Shown here: positions 45,305 to 54,981 of the stretch, one piece after another | Position numbering within the stretch: position 1 is the first letter of the stretch | How the letters are laid out: each line of letters begins with the position of its first letter | Assembly (NCBI RefSeq): GCF_003339505.1 | Contig: NZ_QPIW01000014.1 | Location: 62,001 to 126,000, forward strand | Origin: Runella aurantiaca | GTDB lineage: Bacteria > Bacteroidota > Bacteroidia > Cytophagales > Spirosomataceae | DNA length: 64,000 nucleotides | Reading direction: 5' to 3' | The notes under the pieces: generated by a model | Told to the model about the DNA's origin: nothing | Database searches by the model: none | Seen by the model: the letters and a program-made list of their open reading frames with translations, nothing else | Position numbers and translations under genes: made by a program

Positions 45305-47677
45305 ATGACGAATAACGAATCGAAGTTTTGGGAAGAACCGGAGGAAGAATTTAACCTGAAGTTGGTTATCGGCAAATACCTTCGTTACTGGTACTGGTTT
45401 GTGCTCTCGGTGGCGCTTGCGGTGCTTGGGGCCTTTTTCTACCTGCGTTATGCCACGCCCATTTACAGCAGCAGCGCGGTTTTGCTCATCAAAGATGAAA
45501 AGAAAGGTGGCGTAGGGGGCATGGAGGCGCTGAAAGATTTGGAACTTTTCTCGGGTAACAAACTCGTGGAAAACGAAGTGGAAGTCTTAAAATCACGGGC
45601 GTTGTTGGAACGGGTCGTGACCGACCTCAACTTGATGGTTTCTTATTTTGAAAAAGGGGACATTCGTCCGACGGTTGAAATCTTCGGAACCTCTCCGATT
45701 TGGGTACAGGCGGGAGAACTTACCGAGGCCGCCTACAAAGATCCGCTCTGGATCAAGGTCATCAACCACAATCAATTTGAATTACAGGACGAAGGCGGGG
45801 CGACCAAAGGACAGTATACCTTTAGCCAAAATGTAAAAAGTGAATTTGGACAGTTTCGGGTCTATTTGGTAGACTCTCTGTACCGTAAAGACAACGACCT
45901 GATTCAGATTCGTTTTGCCCACAAAGAATCCCTGATTCAGAAATACCAAACTTTGTTGCAGGTGGAACTGCTCAACCAAAAAAGCACCGTGCTTAAATTG
46001 AGCATTGAAGATGCGCTGCCCAGTAAAGGACGGGCCATCTTAGCCAAGCTACTGGACGCGTACACCTATTCGGCCCTGACCGACAAAAACCGCGAGGCCA
46101 CCAATACCATGACCTTCATCGACGACCGTCTGCGGCTCATTACGGGGGAATTGGGCGACGTAGAAAAAGACGTAGAAGTCTATAAAAGTAGTCAGGGAAT
46201 CACCGATTTGAGCGCAGAAGCCAACCTGTTTTTGGAGAAAGTAAAAGAAAACGACGGCAAACTCAACGAAGTAGACATTCAGTTGAAAATTCTTGAGGGA
46301 GTGGATGCCTACCTAAAAAGCAGCCAATTGGGGATTGCGCCCGCTACGCTGATGGTAACCGACCCCGTACTTACGGGCTTGCTCTCCAAACTAAATGAGC
46401 TCGATAACCAACGCGAAAAATACGCCCGCACCACGCAAGCCAGCAACCCCCTGTTGGAAACGGTAACGACCCAAATTGCCAACACCAAAGCCGCCATTCG
46501 GGAAAACATCATGAACCAAAAGCAGGGATTGATCATTACCCGCAATAGCCTGCAAAACCTGAATACGCGTTTTGAGTCGTCTATCCGCACCATTCCGCGC
46601 AAGGAACGGGAGTTTGTAAACATTAAGCGTCAGCAAGGAATCAAAGAAAGCTTGTACCTGCTTTTGTTGGAAAAACGCGAAGAAACCGCCATTTCCTACG
46701 CCTCTACGGTAACTGATAGCCGGGTGGTGGATGAACCTTACAGCACGCCATCGCCCGTGAAACCCAAAGGAAACATTGTGTACCTGATTGCGTTGTTGGC
46801 AGGATTGGGGATTCCGTTTGCGTTTATCAACGTGCGCAGTATGCTCAACGACAAGATTGAGTCACGCATTGAAATTGAAGACAAGGTAAAGGGAATTCCG
46901 ATTTTGGGAGAAGTGGCCCAAAAGCCCAAAAACGTGGAGGGACCTTTGTTGGATACCAACAGCCGCAATATCATCATCGAGCAGTTTCGTACCCTACGCA
47001 CGAACCTGAGCTATTTGTTAAAGACCGAAAAAGCAACCAAGAAAATCTTGATTACCTCCACCATATCGGGGGAAGGGAAAAGCTTTGTGGCGCTTAATCT
47101 GGCGTCAAGTTTGGCGAAAGCGGGGCACAAAGTGGTCTTGGTCAGCGCCGATATTCGTAAACCCAAATTGCACGAATACTTGGCCATGAACAATGAAGTG
47201 GGTTTGGTCAATTACCTCATTGGCAAAAAGAAGGTGGATGATGTAAGTTTTGACACAAAAATTGAAAACCTCACCTTCATTCCGAGTGGTCCCATTCCTC
47301 CTAATCCCGCTGAATTGATTGGTAGTTCAAAAATGGCCGATTTGATGTTGGAACTAGAAAGCCGTTATGAATACATCTTTATTGACTGCTCGCCCAACGG
47401 CTTGGTTACCGATGCCTTACTGATTGCCCCTCTGGTGGACGCGACCCTTTACATCATTCGCCACGAAAAAACGCCTAAATTTGCCTTGGGGCCTTTGGCC
47501 ATTCTCTACCGCGAGCAAAAGATGCCTTCCATGGCCATCATTTACAACGGTGTCAAAGGTTCAGGTGGTTATGGGTACGGTTATGGTTATGGGTACGGTT
47601 ATGGTTATGGGTACGGACAGGGTTACTACGGAGATACCCCCAAGCCCCTCTGGAAACGGGTGTTGAACAAAGCTTGA
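45305..47677 (+). CDS. Wzc-like polysaccharide copolymerase and tyrosine autokinase
   Basis: A 790-residue inner-membrane protein. The Wzz domain is flanked by helices near residue 30 (YWFVLSVALAVLGAFFYL) and residue 500 (YLIALLAGLGIPFAFI), with a coiled periplasmic region between. The cytoplasmic BY-kinase has Walker A STISGEGKS (Lys592), Walker A' VVLVSADIRKP and Walker B YIFIDCSP. The tail is an unusual Gly-Tyr run with ten tyrosines, the likely autophosphorylation cluster. It controls chain length and export with the Wza-like protein upstream. Confidence 0.92.
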   Translation: MTNNESKFWEEPEEEFNLKLVIGKYLRYWYWFVLSVALAVLGAFFYLRYATPIYSSSAVLLIKDEKKGGVGGMEALKDLELFSGNKLVENEVEVLKSRALLERVVTDLNLMVSYFEKGDIRPTVEIFGTSPIWVQAGELTEAAYKDPLWIKVINHNQFELQDEGGATKGQYTFSQNVKSEFGQFRVYLVDSLYRKDNDLIQIRFAHKESLIQKYQTLLQVELLNQKSTVLKLSIEDALPSKGRAILAKLLDAYTYSALTDKNREATNTMTFIDDRLRLITGELGDVEKDVEVYKSSQGITDLSAEANLFLEKVKENDGKLNEVDIQLKILEGVDAYLKSSQLGIAPATLMVTDPVLTGLLSKLNELDNQREKYARTTQASNPLLETVTTQIANTKAAIRENIMNQKQGLIITRNSLQNLNTRFESSIRTIPRKEREFVNIKRQQGIKESLYLLLLEKREETAISYASTVTDSRVVDEPYSTPSPVKPKGNIVYLIALLAGLGIPFAFINVRSMLNDKIESRIEIEDKVKGIPILGEVAQKPKNVEGPLLDTNSRNIIIEQFRTLRTNLSYLLKTEKATKKILITSTISGEGKSFVALNLASSLAKAGHKVVLVSADIRKPKLHEYLAMNNEVGLVNYLIGKKKVDDVSFDTKIENLTFIPSGPIPPNPAELIGSSKMADLMLELESRYEYIFIDCSPNGLVTDALLIAPLVDATLYIIRHEKTPKFALGPLAILYREQKMPSMAIIYNGVKGSGGYGYGYGYGYGYGYGYGQGYYGDTPKPLWKRVLNKA
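47567..47616 (+). repeat. 18-bp tandem repeat encoding the Gly-Tyr tail
   Basis: Two perfect copies of GGTTATGGGTACGGTTAT (47567-47584 and 47585-47602) and a third, nearly complete copy to 47616. The unit is six codons, so slippage would change the number of tyrosines without a frameshift. Confidence 0.85.
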
Positions 47678-48107
47678 TTTTTCTCACGCAAAGAAGCAAA
47701 TTAAACTTATGCCAAATAAAACCTTTGCTCCTTAGTGCCTTTGCGTGAATAAACTTGTAGGAATATTAAAATAGTACAACTCTATCTTTTATCCGTTAAG
47801 TATACCAAAAAGAAAGTAAATAATTTGTAATTTTTTTAGATAAGTGTTTGTCATTATTACTTTTTTTTGTACTTTAGTGGAAGATAAGCGAGAAAAAAGC
47901 TAAAAAAAATACAAAAATTATAGTAATCTCTTTGGTTTTAGGATTATTTTAAGTTTTTGTTAAGTGATTAAGAAAACGCTTAAATGATTAGATTAAACTT
48001 GTCCTTTTATTGCTAATTAATGACAAGTTGCTTTTCTGAATCATTCTTGATTTTGAATTTCTTGTGCTGAAAAGCACAAATTTGTTAGATATTTATTGCT
48101 CAACGTT
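47678..48107. other. Intergenic leader region before gmd
   Basis: 430 AT-rich bases. It contains an inverted repeat (47684-47748), a box TAATTTGTAAT-T-TTTTTAGAT at 47821-47841 shared with the region before the sugar transferase gene, a stem AACTTGTC/GACAAGTT (47996-48029), and a TTGTGCT-GAAA-AGCACAA hairpin (48062-48079) 28 bases before the ATG. Confidence 0.5.
47684..47748. repeat. Inverted repeat TCACGCAAAG
   Basis: Perfect 10-bp arms TCACGCAAAG (47684-47693) and CTTTGCGTGA (47739-47748) enclose 45 bases with further partial complementarity (GCAAA/TTTGC). Similar elements recur in Bacteroidota genomes, to my knowledge. It lies just after the kinase gene and may act as a terminator or processing hairpin. 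Confidence 0.6.
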
Positions 48108-49253
48108 ATGACAAATAAAGTAGCCCTCATCACGGGCGTCACCGGTCAGGATGGCGCCTATCTTTCCGAGCTTTTATTAAGTAAAGGTTATACCGTACAC
48201 GGTATCAAGCGCAGAAGTTCGATGTTCAATACCGACCGCATCGACCACCTCTACGAAGATCCCCACGTCGAAAATCCCCGTTTTATCTTACACTACGGCG
48301 ACTTGACCGATTCAATGAACCTGACCCGCATCATTCAGGAGGTGCAGCCCGACGAAATCTACAACCTCGCGGCCATGAGCCACGTAAAAGTAAGTTTTGA
48401 CGAGCCCGAATACACCGCTAACGCCGATGGTATCGGTACTCTCCGTATCTTGGAAGCGGTACGTTTATTAGGCCTTGCCCACAAAACTCGCATCTACCAG
48501 GCATCCACCTCTGAGCTGTACGGTTTGGTGCAGGCTGTTCCCCAATCGGAATCCACGCCTTTTTATCCACGCTCGCCCTACGCCGTGGCGAAGCTCTACG
48601 CCTACTGGATAACGGTCAATTATCGCGAAGCCTACGGGATGTTTGCCACCAACGGAATCTTGTTCAATCACGAATCACCGTTGCGCGGCGAAACTTTCGT
48701 GACCCGCAAAATCACGCGTGCCGCTGCCAAAATTGTGTTGGGACTGCAGGACGCCCTCTACATGGGTAACATCGACGCCCAACGCGACTGGGGCCACGCC
48801 AAAGACTACGTAGAGGCCATGTACCTCATCTTACAGCAGGAAACCCCCGAAGACTTTGTGATTGCCACGGGCGTAACCACCCGCGTACGGGAGTTTATCC
48901 GTAAAACCTTTGCGTTCTTGGGCGTAGAAGTGGCGTTTACGGGCACCGAAGCCAATGAAGTGGGCACGATTGCCTCGATTGATACCCTGCGTTTGCAGGA
49001 ATTGGGCATTCCCATCGGTGAGCATTTAAAAGAAGGAACCGTTATCCTTAAAATTGACCCGCGCTATTATCGCCCCACCGAAGTAGAGCTCCTCATCGGT
49101 GACCCCACCAAATCCATGGAAAAGTTGGGCTGGAAACCCAAGCATACGCTCGATATGCTGATTGAAGACATGGCTACTGCCGACTTACGCCTTTTCCAAA
49201 AAGATCAATTGTTGTTGAAAGAAGGATTTGGGGTATTGAATTACTTTGAATAA
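48108..49253 (+). CDS. gmd: GDP-mannose 4,6-dehydratase
   Basis: A 381-residue SDR enzyme making GDP-4-keto-6-deoxymannose, a precursor of fucose, rhamnose or related sugars. I use the ATG at 48108 ([16 protein letters not shown]); an in-frame TTG at 48096 would add four residues. The NAD loop is TGVTGQDG at residues 9-16, the catalytic Ser/Thr-Glu lie in ASTSELYG, and the Tyr-Lys pair is [24 protein letters not shown] is a Gmd signature. No fucose synthase or reductase gene is visible nearby, so the 4-keto sugar's fate is open. Confidence 0.95.
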   Translation: MTNKVALITGVTGQDGAYLSELLLSKGYTVHGIKRRSSMFNTDRIDHLYEDPHVENPRFILHYGDLTDSMNLTRIIQEVQPDEIYNLAAMSHVKVSFDEPEYTANADGIGTLRILEAVRLLGLAHKTRIYQASTSELYGLVQAVPQSESTPFYPRSPYAVAKLYAYWITVNYREAYGMFATNGILFNHESPLRGETFVTRKITRAAAKIVLGLQDALYMGNIDAQRDWGHAKDYVEAMYLILQQETPEDFVIATGVTTRVREFIRKTFAFLGVEVAFTGTEANEVGTIASIDTLRLQELGIPIGEHLKEGTVILKIDPRYYRPTEVELLIGDPTKSMEKLGWKPKHTLDMLIEDMATADLRLFQKDQLLLKEGFGVLNYFE

Positions 49254-49300
49254 GTGTTTCTAAAATTATATTTTTAGAGAAATAATTGAGAAATAAAATT

Positions 49301-50614
49301 ATGGCAGGGAAAAATGTACTAGTTAAAAATATTGCTTCTCTCGGTATTGTTCAAATTGCTAACTTTGTTTTCCCTCTTATTTCAGTTCCTATAATTTCAA
49401 GAATACTTGGCCCGGAAAAATTTGGAATTATAAACTTTGTAGGTGCATTTGTAGTATATTTTAATATGTTTATTGGCTATGGGTTCAATTTAACTGCAAC
49501 AAGAAGAATTACTCAATTTACAGATACTGTTGAACGTAGACAACTCATATTTAGTGAGGTGTTTTATTGTAAAATAATTCTTTTTTTTATTTCCCTGATT
49601 ATTTTTACAAACTTTGTTCTTTTTTTGCCAGCTTTAGAGTCGGAGAGGTTATTGTCAGTATATGCATTTATATTTTGTATTTCATCAGTATTAACTCAAG
49701 AATGGCTTTTTCAGGCAATGCAGGATTTGCCTAGAATTGCATTGTTAAATTTACTAGGTAAAACAATATATATAATTTCTGTCCTGTTATTAATTAGAGA
49801 GAGAAGTGATTATTATTGGCAACCATTGATGTTAAGTGCTTCACAAGTTATTATTTCATTGATTTCATTTGTCTGGGCTAAAAAAAAATATAAAATAAAA
49901 TTAATATTTATACCAATAAATAGGTGCTTTAAATTACTTTGGGATGATAAAACTGTTTTTTTTTCTCTCGCATTTACAAGTATATATACAACTGTAAATG
50001 TTGTAGTGTTAGGAGTTTTACAAAGTAAAGAATCAGTAGGTTTTTATACGGCAGGACAAAGGCTAATTTCTGTTGCTCAACTTGTTATAACGCTACCACT
50101 AGCACAAGTTTTTTATCCATATATAAGTAAAGCATTTGCAGTAAATAAAGAATTAGGGATACAAACAGTCCAAAAATTGCTTCCTATTGTAATTATATCG
50201 ACAGTTTTATTGGCAATAGTTATGTTTGTAGTTGGTGAAAATGTTTTAATGATTTTTTATGGAAATGATTTTGCTCAATCGGTGATTGTTTTTAAAATAC
50301 TAACGTTTATTCCAATGTTTGTTGCAATTAATAATGTAATGGGTGTGCAAACAATTTTGAATTTAAATTTGGATAAAATATACTTTAAAGTTATTGCAAT
50401 AAACGCTTTTGTAAGTGTAATTACAAATATACTAATGGTGCATCAATGGGGGTTCATAGGTTGTGCAATTAATTGGTTATTTACTGAAATGCTTATTTGT
50501 TTGATATTGTATTTTTCTATAAAGAAGGAAGGTATTAGCGTTATAAATATGAAGTATTTTATGCTAAGCCATTTTAGAGGCTATTATAATGAGTTGGCAA
50601 AGAAGAGATTTTAA
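49301..50614 (+). CDS. Oligosaccharide flippase (Wzx-like)
   Basis: A 437-residue protein with about twelve hydrophobic helices, starting at ATG 49301 (MAGKNVLVKNIASLG). The N-terminus (FVFPLISVPIISRILGPEKFGIINFVGAFVVYF) is classical for Wzx flippases of the MATE/PST type. It flips lipid-linked repeat units across the inner membrane. It is the first gene of a markedly AT-rich block. Confidence 0.9.
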   Translation: MAGKNVLVKNIASLGIVQIANFVFPLISVPIISRILGPEKFGIINFVGAFVVYFNMFIGYGFNLTATRRITQFTDTVERRQLIFSEVFYCKIILFFISLIIFTNFVLFLPALESERLLSVYAFIFCISSVLTQEWLFQAMQDLPRIALLNLLGKTIYIISVLLLIRERSDYYWQPLMLSASQVIISLISFVWAKKKYKIKLIFIPINRCFKLLWDDKTVFFSLAFTSIYTTVNVVVLGVLQSKESVGFYTAGQRLISVAQLVITLPLAQVFYPYISKAFAVNKELGIQTVQKLLPIVIISTVLLAIVMFVVGENVLMIFYGNDFAQSVIVFKILTFIPMFVAINNVMGVQTILNLNLDKIYFKVIAINAFVSVITNILMVHQWGFIGCAINWLFTEMLICLILYFSIKKEGISVINMKYFMLSHFRGYYNELAKKRF

Positions 50615-50642
50615 TTTATTTTTTTAGATTAACTAGTTTAAA

Positions 50643-51827
50643 ATGAATTATGAACGTCTAGTTTTGGTTTATTCGTCACTTATACTTCTTTCAATAAGTA
50701 GTTTAGCTCAGTCAATTGGATTTGAAAGTCTAAAATATATAAGATTTTTAACGCCAATAGTTTTGCTTTTCTTGCCGTTTTTAGAGGTAAAAAATAAAAA
50801 GATAAATGATGGGAAAATTGGGAATAAATATATTTTTAACATTGGAAAGTTGTTTATTTTTATTGTATTACTTACTGTTCTAACAAATACATTTGTATAC
50901 TCAATAGGACTGACATATAGAAACTTTGTTAATTTTGTTTTTTTACTTTCTCCTCTATTTGCACTTTATTTGATAAACTTATATGTTGATTATGACGATT
51001 TGAGAAAAGTAATATCTTTTCAATTTTATAACTACATAGTTATTTATTTGGCTGAACTAATCCTTAAAGGGGTGTCCTTTCAGTCTATTTTAAGTAGCCT
51101 TAGCTCGAACTATATTACAAATTCTAGTTATGAAACTGAAAGTGGAAGCTCACTAATTTTTGGCTTTTATTCAATATATTTCTTGCATTATAAGCGTTAC
51201 CAAAGCTTTGTTTTGTCTGTTTTGTTTGTGATTTTAGGTGCAAAAAGAATTGCTATATTTGGTTTAGTATTGTCATTAATAGTGTTATATTTTTATCCAT
51301 TTATTTATAATAAAATTATACGAAATGTAAAAAATACTTTCTGTGTGGTTTTTGCTTTAGTTATGTTATTATTGGCAAATTTTTGGACAATTCTATATAC
51401 TGGGAAATTTGATTCTCAAATTCATGATTTGATTGGGGTAAGTCCAAATGCTTTTTTTATGGGTAGACTTAGTCGTATCTCTACATTTTTCTCCTTACTA
51501 AAAGATAAAGATGATTTCTTTTTGGGGTATGGTATAGGATATGCTGAAAATATTCTATATTATTTTATGAAACTCCCAACGCCATTTCATAATGATTTTT
51601 ATAAATTTTATTTTGAATTTGGTCCGTTTTTGTTTCTTTTATGGTGTTATTTTATGGTTAAATTTGCTATAATACATCCTCTGTCCTTTTCAAGTTTTTT
51701 TCTGCTCTTGATTTTGATGCAAACAGACAATGTATATACCTATGAAACAGTTATGTATTCGTTCTACTTTGTTACCATTATTTCATTTAAAGAAACTTTA
51801 AAAGGAAGAAAGGTAACTGGAAGTTAG
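50643..51827 (+). CDS. Probable polysaccharide polymerase (Wzy-like)
   Basis: A 394-residue multi-span membrane protein with about ten or eleven hydrophobic helices and a large loop (residues 255-305, DSQIHDLIGVSPNAFFMGRLSR, then LGYGIGYAENILYYF). Wzy proteins are too divergent to assign from sequence alone. The topology, the loop ending in a LGYGIG-like motif, and the position next to a flippase support the call. Very low G+C, like its neighbours. Confidence 0.7.
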   Translation: MNYERLVLVYSSLILLSISSLAQSIGFESLKYIRFLTPIVLLFLPFLEVKNKKINDGKIGNKYIFNIGKLFIFIVLLTVLTNTFVYSIGLTYRNFVNFVFLLSPLFALYLINLYVDYDDLRKVISFQFYNYIVIYLAELILKGVSFQSILSSLSSNYITNSSYETESGSSLIFGFYSIYFLHYKRYQSFVLSVLFVILGAKRIAIFGLVLSLIVLYFYPFIYNKIIRNVKNTFCVVFALVMLLLANFWTILYTGKFDSQIHDLIGVSPNAFFMGRLSRISTFFSLLKDKDDFFLGYGIGYAENILYYFMKLPTPFHNDFYKFYFEFGPFLFLLWCYFMVKFAIIHPLSFSSFFLLLILMQTDNVYTYETVMYSFYFVTIISFKETLKGRKVTGS

Positions 51828-51867
51828 TCTTACAATTTTGGCTTTAAACTCTATGAAATAATTATTT

Positions 51868-52755
51868 ATGAAATCATTAAGTCCAATACTTTTGTTTGTA
51901 TATAAAAGGCTTGATACTCTTCAGTATACTGTAAATGCCTTGCAAAATAATTATCTTGCAAATGAAAGCGAATTGTTTATTTTTTCAGATTTTGCAAAAT
52001 CTGAAAATGATATTGAGAAAGTGCTAAAGGTTAGAGAATTTATTAAAACCATAAGTGGTTTTAAAAATGTTGAAATATTTGAAGCTCAGAGTAATATAGG
52101 CCTTGCAAATTCTATAATCAATGGTGTAAATAAAGTAATTGAAAGATATGAAAGAGTTATTGTATTAGAAGATGACTTAGTGACCAGTAAAAATTTCTTG
52201 ATATACATGAATGAATCACTAAATTTTTATGAAAAAAATTTAAAAATATTGTCAATATCAGGTTATATGCCGAACATTAATATTCCTGTTGATTATAAAT
52301 ATAGTGTTTTTTTTGAAAGAAGAACAACTTCTTGGGGGTGGGCCACTTGGAAAAATAGATGGGAGAAAATTGATTGGAATATAGATGATTATCAAAATTA
52401 CTTTTCGTCATTTCAAAAGAGATGGGATTTTTATAAACTTGGATATAATTTATACCCAATGCTAGGTAAACAAACTAGAGGTGAGATTGATACTTGGGAT
52501 GTTCAATTTGTTTTACACCAATTTAAGTATAATTATTTGTCTGTATTTCCTGTTGTTTCAAAAGTAAAAAATATTGGATTTGGAGTAGATGCTACTCATA
52601 CAAGTAAAAATATTAACTACAATGATAGTCTAGACCAATCAAAGGAGTTTGGTAGTTTTGATTTTCCAGATGATATTTTTTTAAACAATTCAATATCTAA
52701 AAAATTTCAATTTAATTATAGTGCACTAAATAGTATTTTAAATAGGTTTTTTTGA
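51868..52755 (+). CDS. Glycosyltransferase (GT2/GNT-I-like, DxD-type)
   Basis: A 295-residue cytoplasmic protein. The N-terminus (SPILLFVYKRLDTLQYTVNAL) and IVLEDDLVTSKNFLIYMNESL, with the metal-binding EDD, are typical of the GT-A fold family that includes GNT-I-like transferases. The WGWATWKNRWEKIDW block is also common in these enzymes. Donor and acceptor sugars are unknown. It lies 40 bp after the polymerase gene. Confidence 0.8.
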   Translation: MKSLSPILLFVYKRLDTLQYTVNALQNNYLANESELFIFSDFAKSENDIEKVLKVREFIKTISGFKNVEIFEAQSNIGLANSIINGVNKVIERYERVIVLEDDLVTSKNFLIYMNESLNFYEKNLKILSISGYMPNINIPVDYKYSVFFERRTTSWGWATWKNRWEKIDWNIDDYQNYFSSFQKRWDFYKLGYNLYPMLGKQTRGEIDTWDVQFVLHQFKYNYLSVFPVVSKVKNIGFGVDATHTSKNINYNDSLDQSKEFGSFDFPDDIFLNNSISKKFQFNYSALNSILNRFF

Positions 52756-52772
52756 CTATAAAAATTTAATTT

Positions 52773-53786
52773 ATGAAAATCGGAATTTGGGGCCTTTATG
52801 ATAAAGGAAATTTTGGCGATGATTTGATGGCTATATTATTTGTTAATTATTTAATTAGTGAAGGATTTGAAGTTACTGCCTATAATTTGTCAGATAATCT
52901 TGCATCTGAAATTTCATGCTCTTCAATAAAATCAATTGATTACTTTGTTGATTATAATGATGTTATTGTGATTGGTGGCGGTGGAATGTTGGTTAATAAC
53001 TCCTTTTTGAAATTTGCACTTAAAGAAAGTGAATTTAAGTTTGAAATGTCATTTATGCATTTATTCAATTCTTTGCGTAAGTATAATAAAAAAATCATAC
53101 CTATTTCTATTGGTGGTGCAAACTCGATTAAATTAAATAACCCTTATAAAAATAAAATATTTTCAACTCAGTATACACTAAATGGTTCCGTTCGATTGCC
53201 ATCTGATTTGTTGCTTGTTGAGAACTCAATATTTGAATATTTTCCTGACATTGTTTTGTCAACTTCAATTTTTTTTAAACCTATAAATGTCGTAAGTGCT
53301 AAAAAAAAGAAGAAAATTGTTTTGAATTTGAAAAATAAAACAGCTAGACCTTTAATAGATTCGTTTATTAAAAACGATATTTTTGATATTTTTGACGTAT
53401 ATACGTTTAAATCTCATGCAGCACCTTTGTCTCATATAGGTAACTATGAATTTGAAATTTCTGGCAAAAATTTTGACTTTAATAAAATACACGAAGGAGT
53501 AGATTTTCTCAAAGATGCCGATTTTGTAATTTCATCAAAATTGCATGTTGGTGTTGCCGCAGCATCCTTTGGTGCCTTTTTTATTAGTTACAAAGGTCCC
53601 AGTAAAGCTAAAGAATTTTTGAAAAATTCTAATAATGAAAATTATATAATTGATGACGTAAATTCCTTGTCTAATCTTTTAAGTAGTTTTGACTCAAAAA
53701 AAAATAATTCATTCTTGATTGATAATCAAAGAGATGACTCTTTAAAGCATTTTGCTTTTCTTTTAAATACTTTAAATAAATTGTAA
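52773..53786 (+). CDS. Polysaccharide pyruvyl transferase family protein
   Basis: A 337-residue protein whose start (MKIGIWGLYDKGNFGDDLMAILF) is the signature of the CsaB/ExoV pyruvyl transferase family. Later blocks include VIVIGGGGMLVNN and ISSKLHVGVAAASFGAFFISY. It probably adds a pyruvyl ketal to a sugar of the exopolysaccharide, giving it acidity. It starts 18 bp after the preceding gene. Confidence 0.85.
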   Translation: MKIGIWGLYDKGNFGDDLMAILFVNYLISEGFEVTAYNLSDNLASEISCSSIKSIDYFVDYNDVIVIGGGGMLVNNSFLKFALKESEFKFEMSFMHLFNSLRKYNKKIIPISIGGANSIKLNNPYKNKIFSTQYTLNGSVRLPSDLLLVENSIFEYFPDIVLSTSIFFKPINVVSAKKKKKIVLNLKNKTARPLIDSFIKNDIFDIFDVYTFKSHAAPLSHIGNYEFEISGKNFDFNKIHEGVDFLKDADFVISSKLHVGVAAASFGAFFISYKGPSKAKEFLKNSNNENYIIDDVNSLSNLLSSFDSKKNNSFLIDNQRDDSLKHFAFLLNTLNKL

Positions 53787-53803
53787 TTTTAAATACTTTT
53801 GAT

Positions 53804-54964
53804 TTGAAAATATTATTAATTCATACTTTTTACAATTTAAAAGGTGGTGAAGATTTTGTTTTTGAACAAGAATCAAACCTTCTTTCAAAACATCTGATAA
53901 TTGATAAATTAATGTTTCATAATAAGCAAAGCTTTTTTGGAGCATTTCAATTTTTATTGTATTTTTGGAATCTTTCTTCTTCGAAGCGAATTAAGAAAAG
54001 TATTTTAGAGTTTAAACCAGATATTATACATGTTCACAACTTTCACTTTGCCTCTGGTCCAATAATTATTAGGGTTGCTAATAAGCTTGGTATACCAATT
54101 GTTGTGACGCTTCATAATTATCGTTTGTTATGCCCCTCTGCTACTTTACTTTCTAATGACTCATTGTTTTTAGATAGTATCACTTCTAGATTTCCATGGT
54201 TAGCAATTAAAAAAAAACTTTACAGGAACTCTTACATTCAAACATTTTGGCTTGGGCTTGTAAATTGGCTTCATAAAAAAATTGGAACTTGGTATTTAGT
54301 TGATAAATATATTGTTTTGACTGGATTTTCTAAAAATATATTTCTGAACTCCTGGCTAGGAAGAAATCCAGATAAATTTGTTGTCAAACCAAATTTTATT
54401 CAAAATTATTTTGTATCTCCAGTATCAAGAAATAATAAATTTTTATTTGTAGGAAGGTTAAGTGAAGAAAAAGGCATTACATTACTTCTAAACGTTTTCA
54501 AAAATATTGATTACCAATTATTGATAGCAGGAGATGGTCCTTTATTAGATGATGTTTGTACTGCATCTAATACATATAATAACATTACATATCTTGGTAG
54601 TCTTAATAAATCACAAATTTTAAATGAAATGAATTGTTGTACTGCATTATTATTTCCTTCAATATGGTATGAAGGAATGCCTATGACAATATTAGAAGCT
54701 TTTTCAGTTGGCACCCCTGTTATTGCAAGCAATCTTGGTGCTATGGCCTCAATGATTACACATAAATTCAATGGTCTACATTTTGAAACTGGTAATTCTG
54801 ATTCTTTAAAGTCTGCTCTTGATTTTTGGGTTAATTCCGATGAACGTTTTAAGAAACTACTTCAAGAGAATGCAAAATTAACCTATGATTTAAAGTACAC
54901 CCCTGAAAAAAATCTTGATTTTATAATTGATATTTATAAATCTGTGCTTGTTGAGAATACGTAA
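53804..54964 (+). CDS. Family 4 glycosyltransferase
   Basis: A 386-residue GT-B enzyme. The start is TTG at 53804, giving the usual MKILLIHTFYNLKGGEDFVF. The donor-binding half has FVGRLSEEKGITLLLNVF, LLIAGDGPLLDDV and the E-x7-E motif in PSIWYEGMPMTILEAFSVGTPVIAS. It retains the anomeric configuration; the sugar cannot be predicted. Part of the AT-rich block, with 18 bp to the gene before it. Confidence 0.88.
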   Translation: MKILLIHTFYNLKGGEDFVFEQESNLLSKHLIIDKLMFHNKQSFFGAFQFLLYFWNLSSSKRIKKSILEFKPDIIHVHNFHFASGPIIIRVANKLGIPIVVTLHNYRLLCPSATLLSNDSLFLDSITSRFPWLAIKKKLYRNSYIQTFWLGLVNWLHKKIGTWYLVDKYIVLTGFSKNIFLNSWLGRNPDKFVVKPNFIQNYFVSPVSRNNKFLFVGRLSEEKGITLLLNVFKNIDYQLLIAGDGPLLDDVCTASNTYNNITYLGSLNKSQILNEMNCCTALLFPSIWYEGMPMTILEAFSVGTPVIASNLGAMASMITHKFNGLHFETGNSDSLKSALDFWVNSDERFKKLLQENAKLTYDLKYTPEKNLDFIIDIYKSVLVENT

Positions 54965-54981
54965 ACTTCAAAAGGATTGTG

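Noticed and set aside
47567-47616. Direct repeats considered as a CRISPR array
   Set aside because: They are contiguous, have no spacers and are in frame in the kinase tail.
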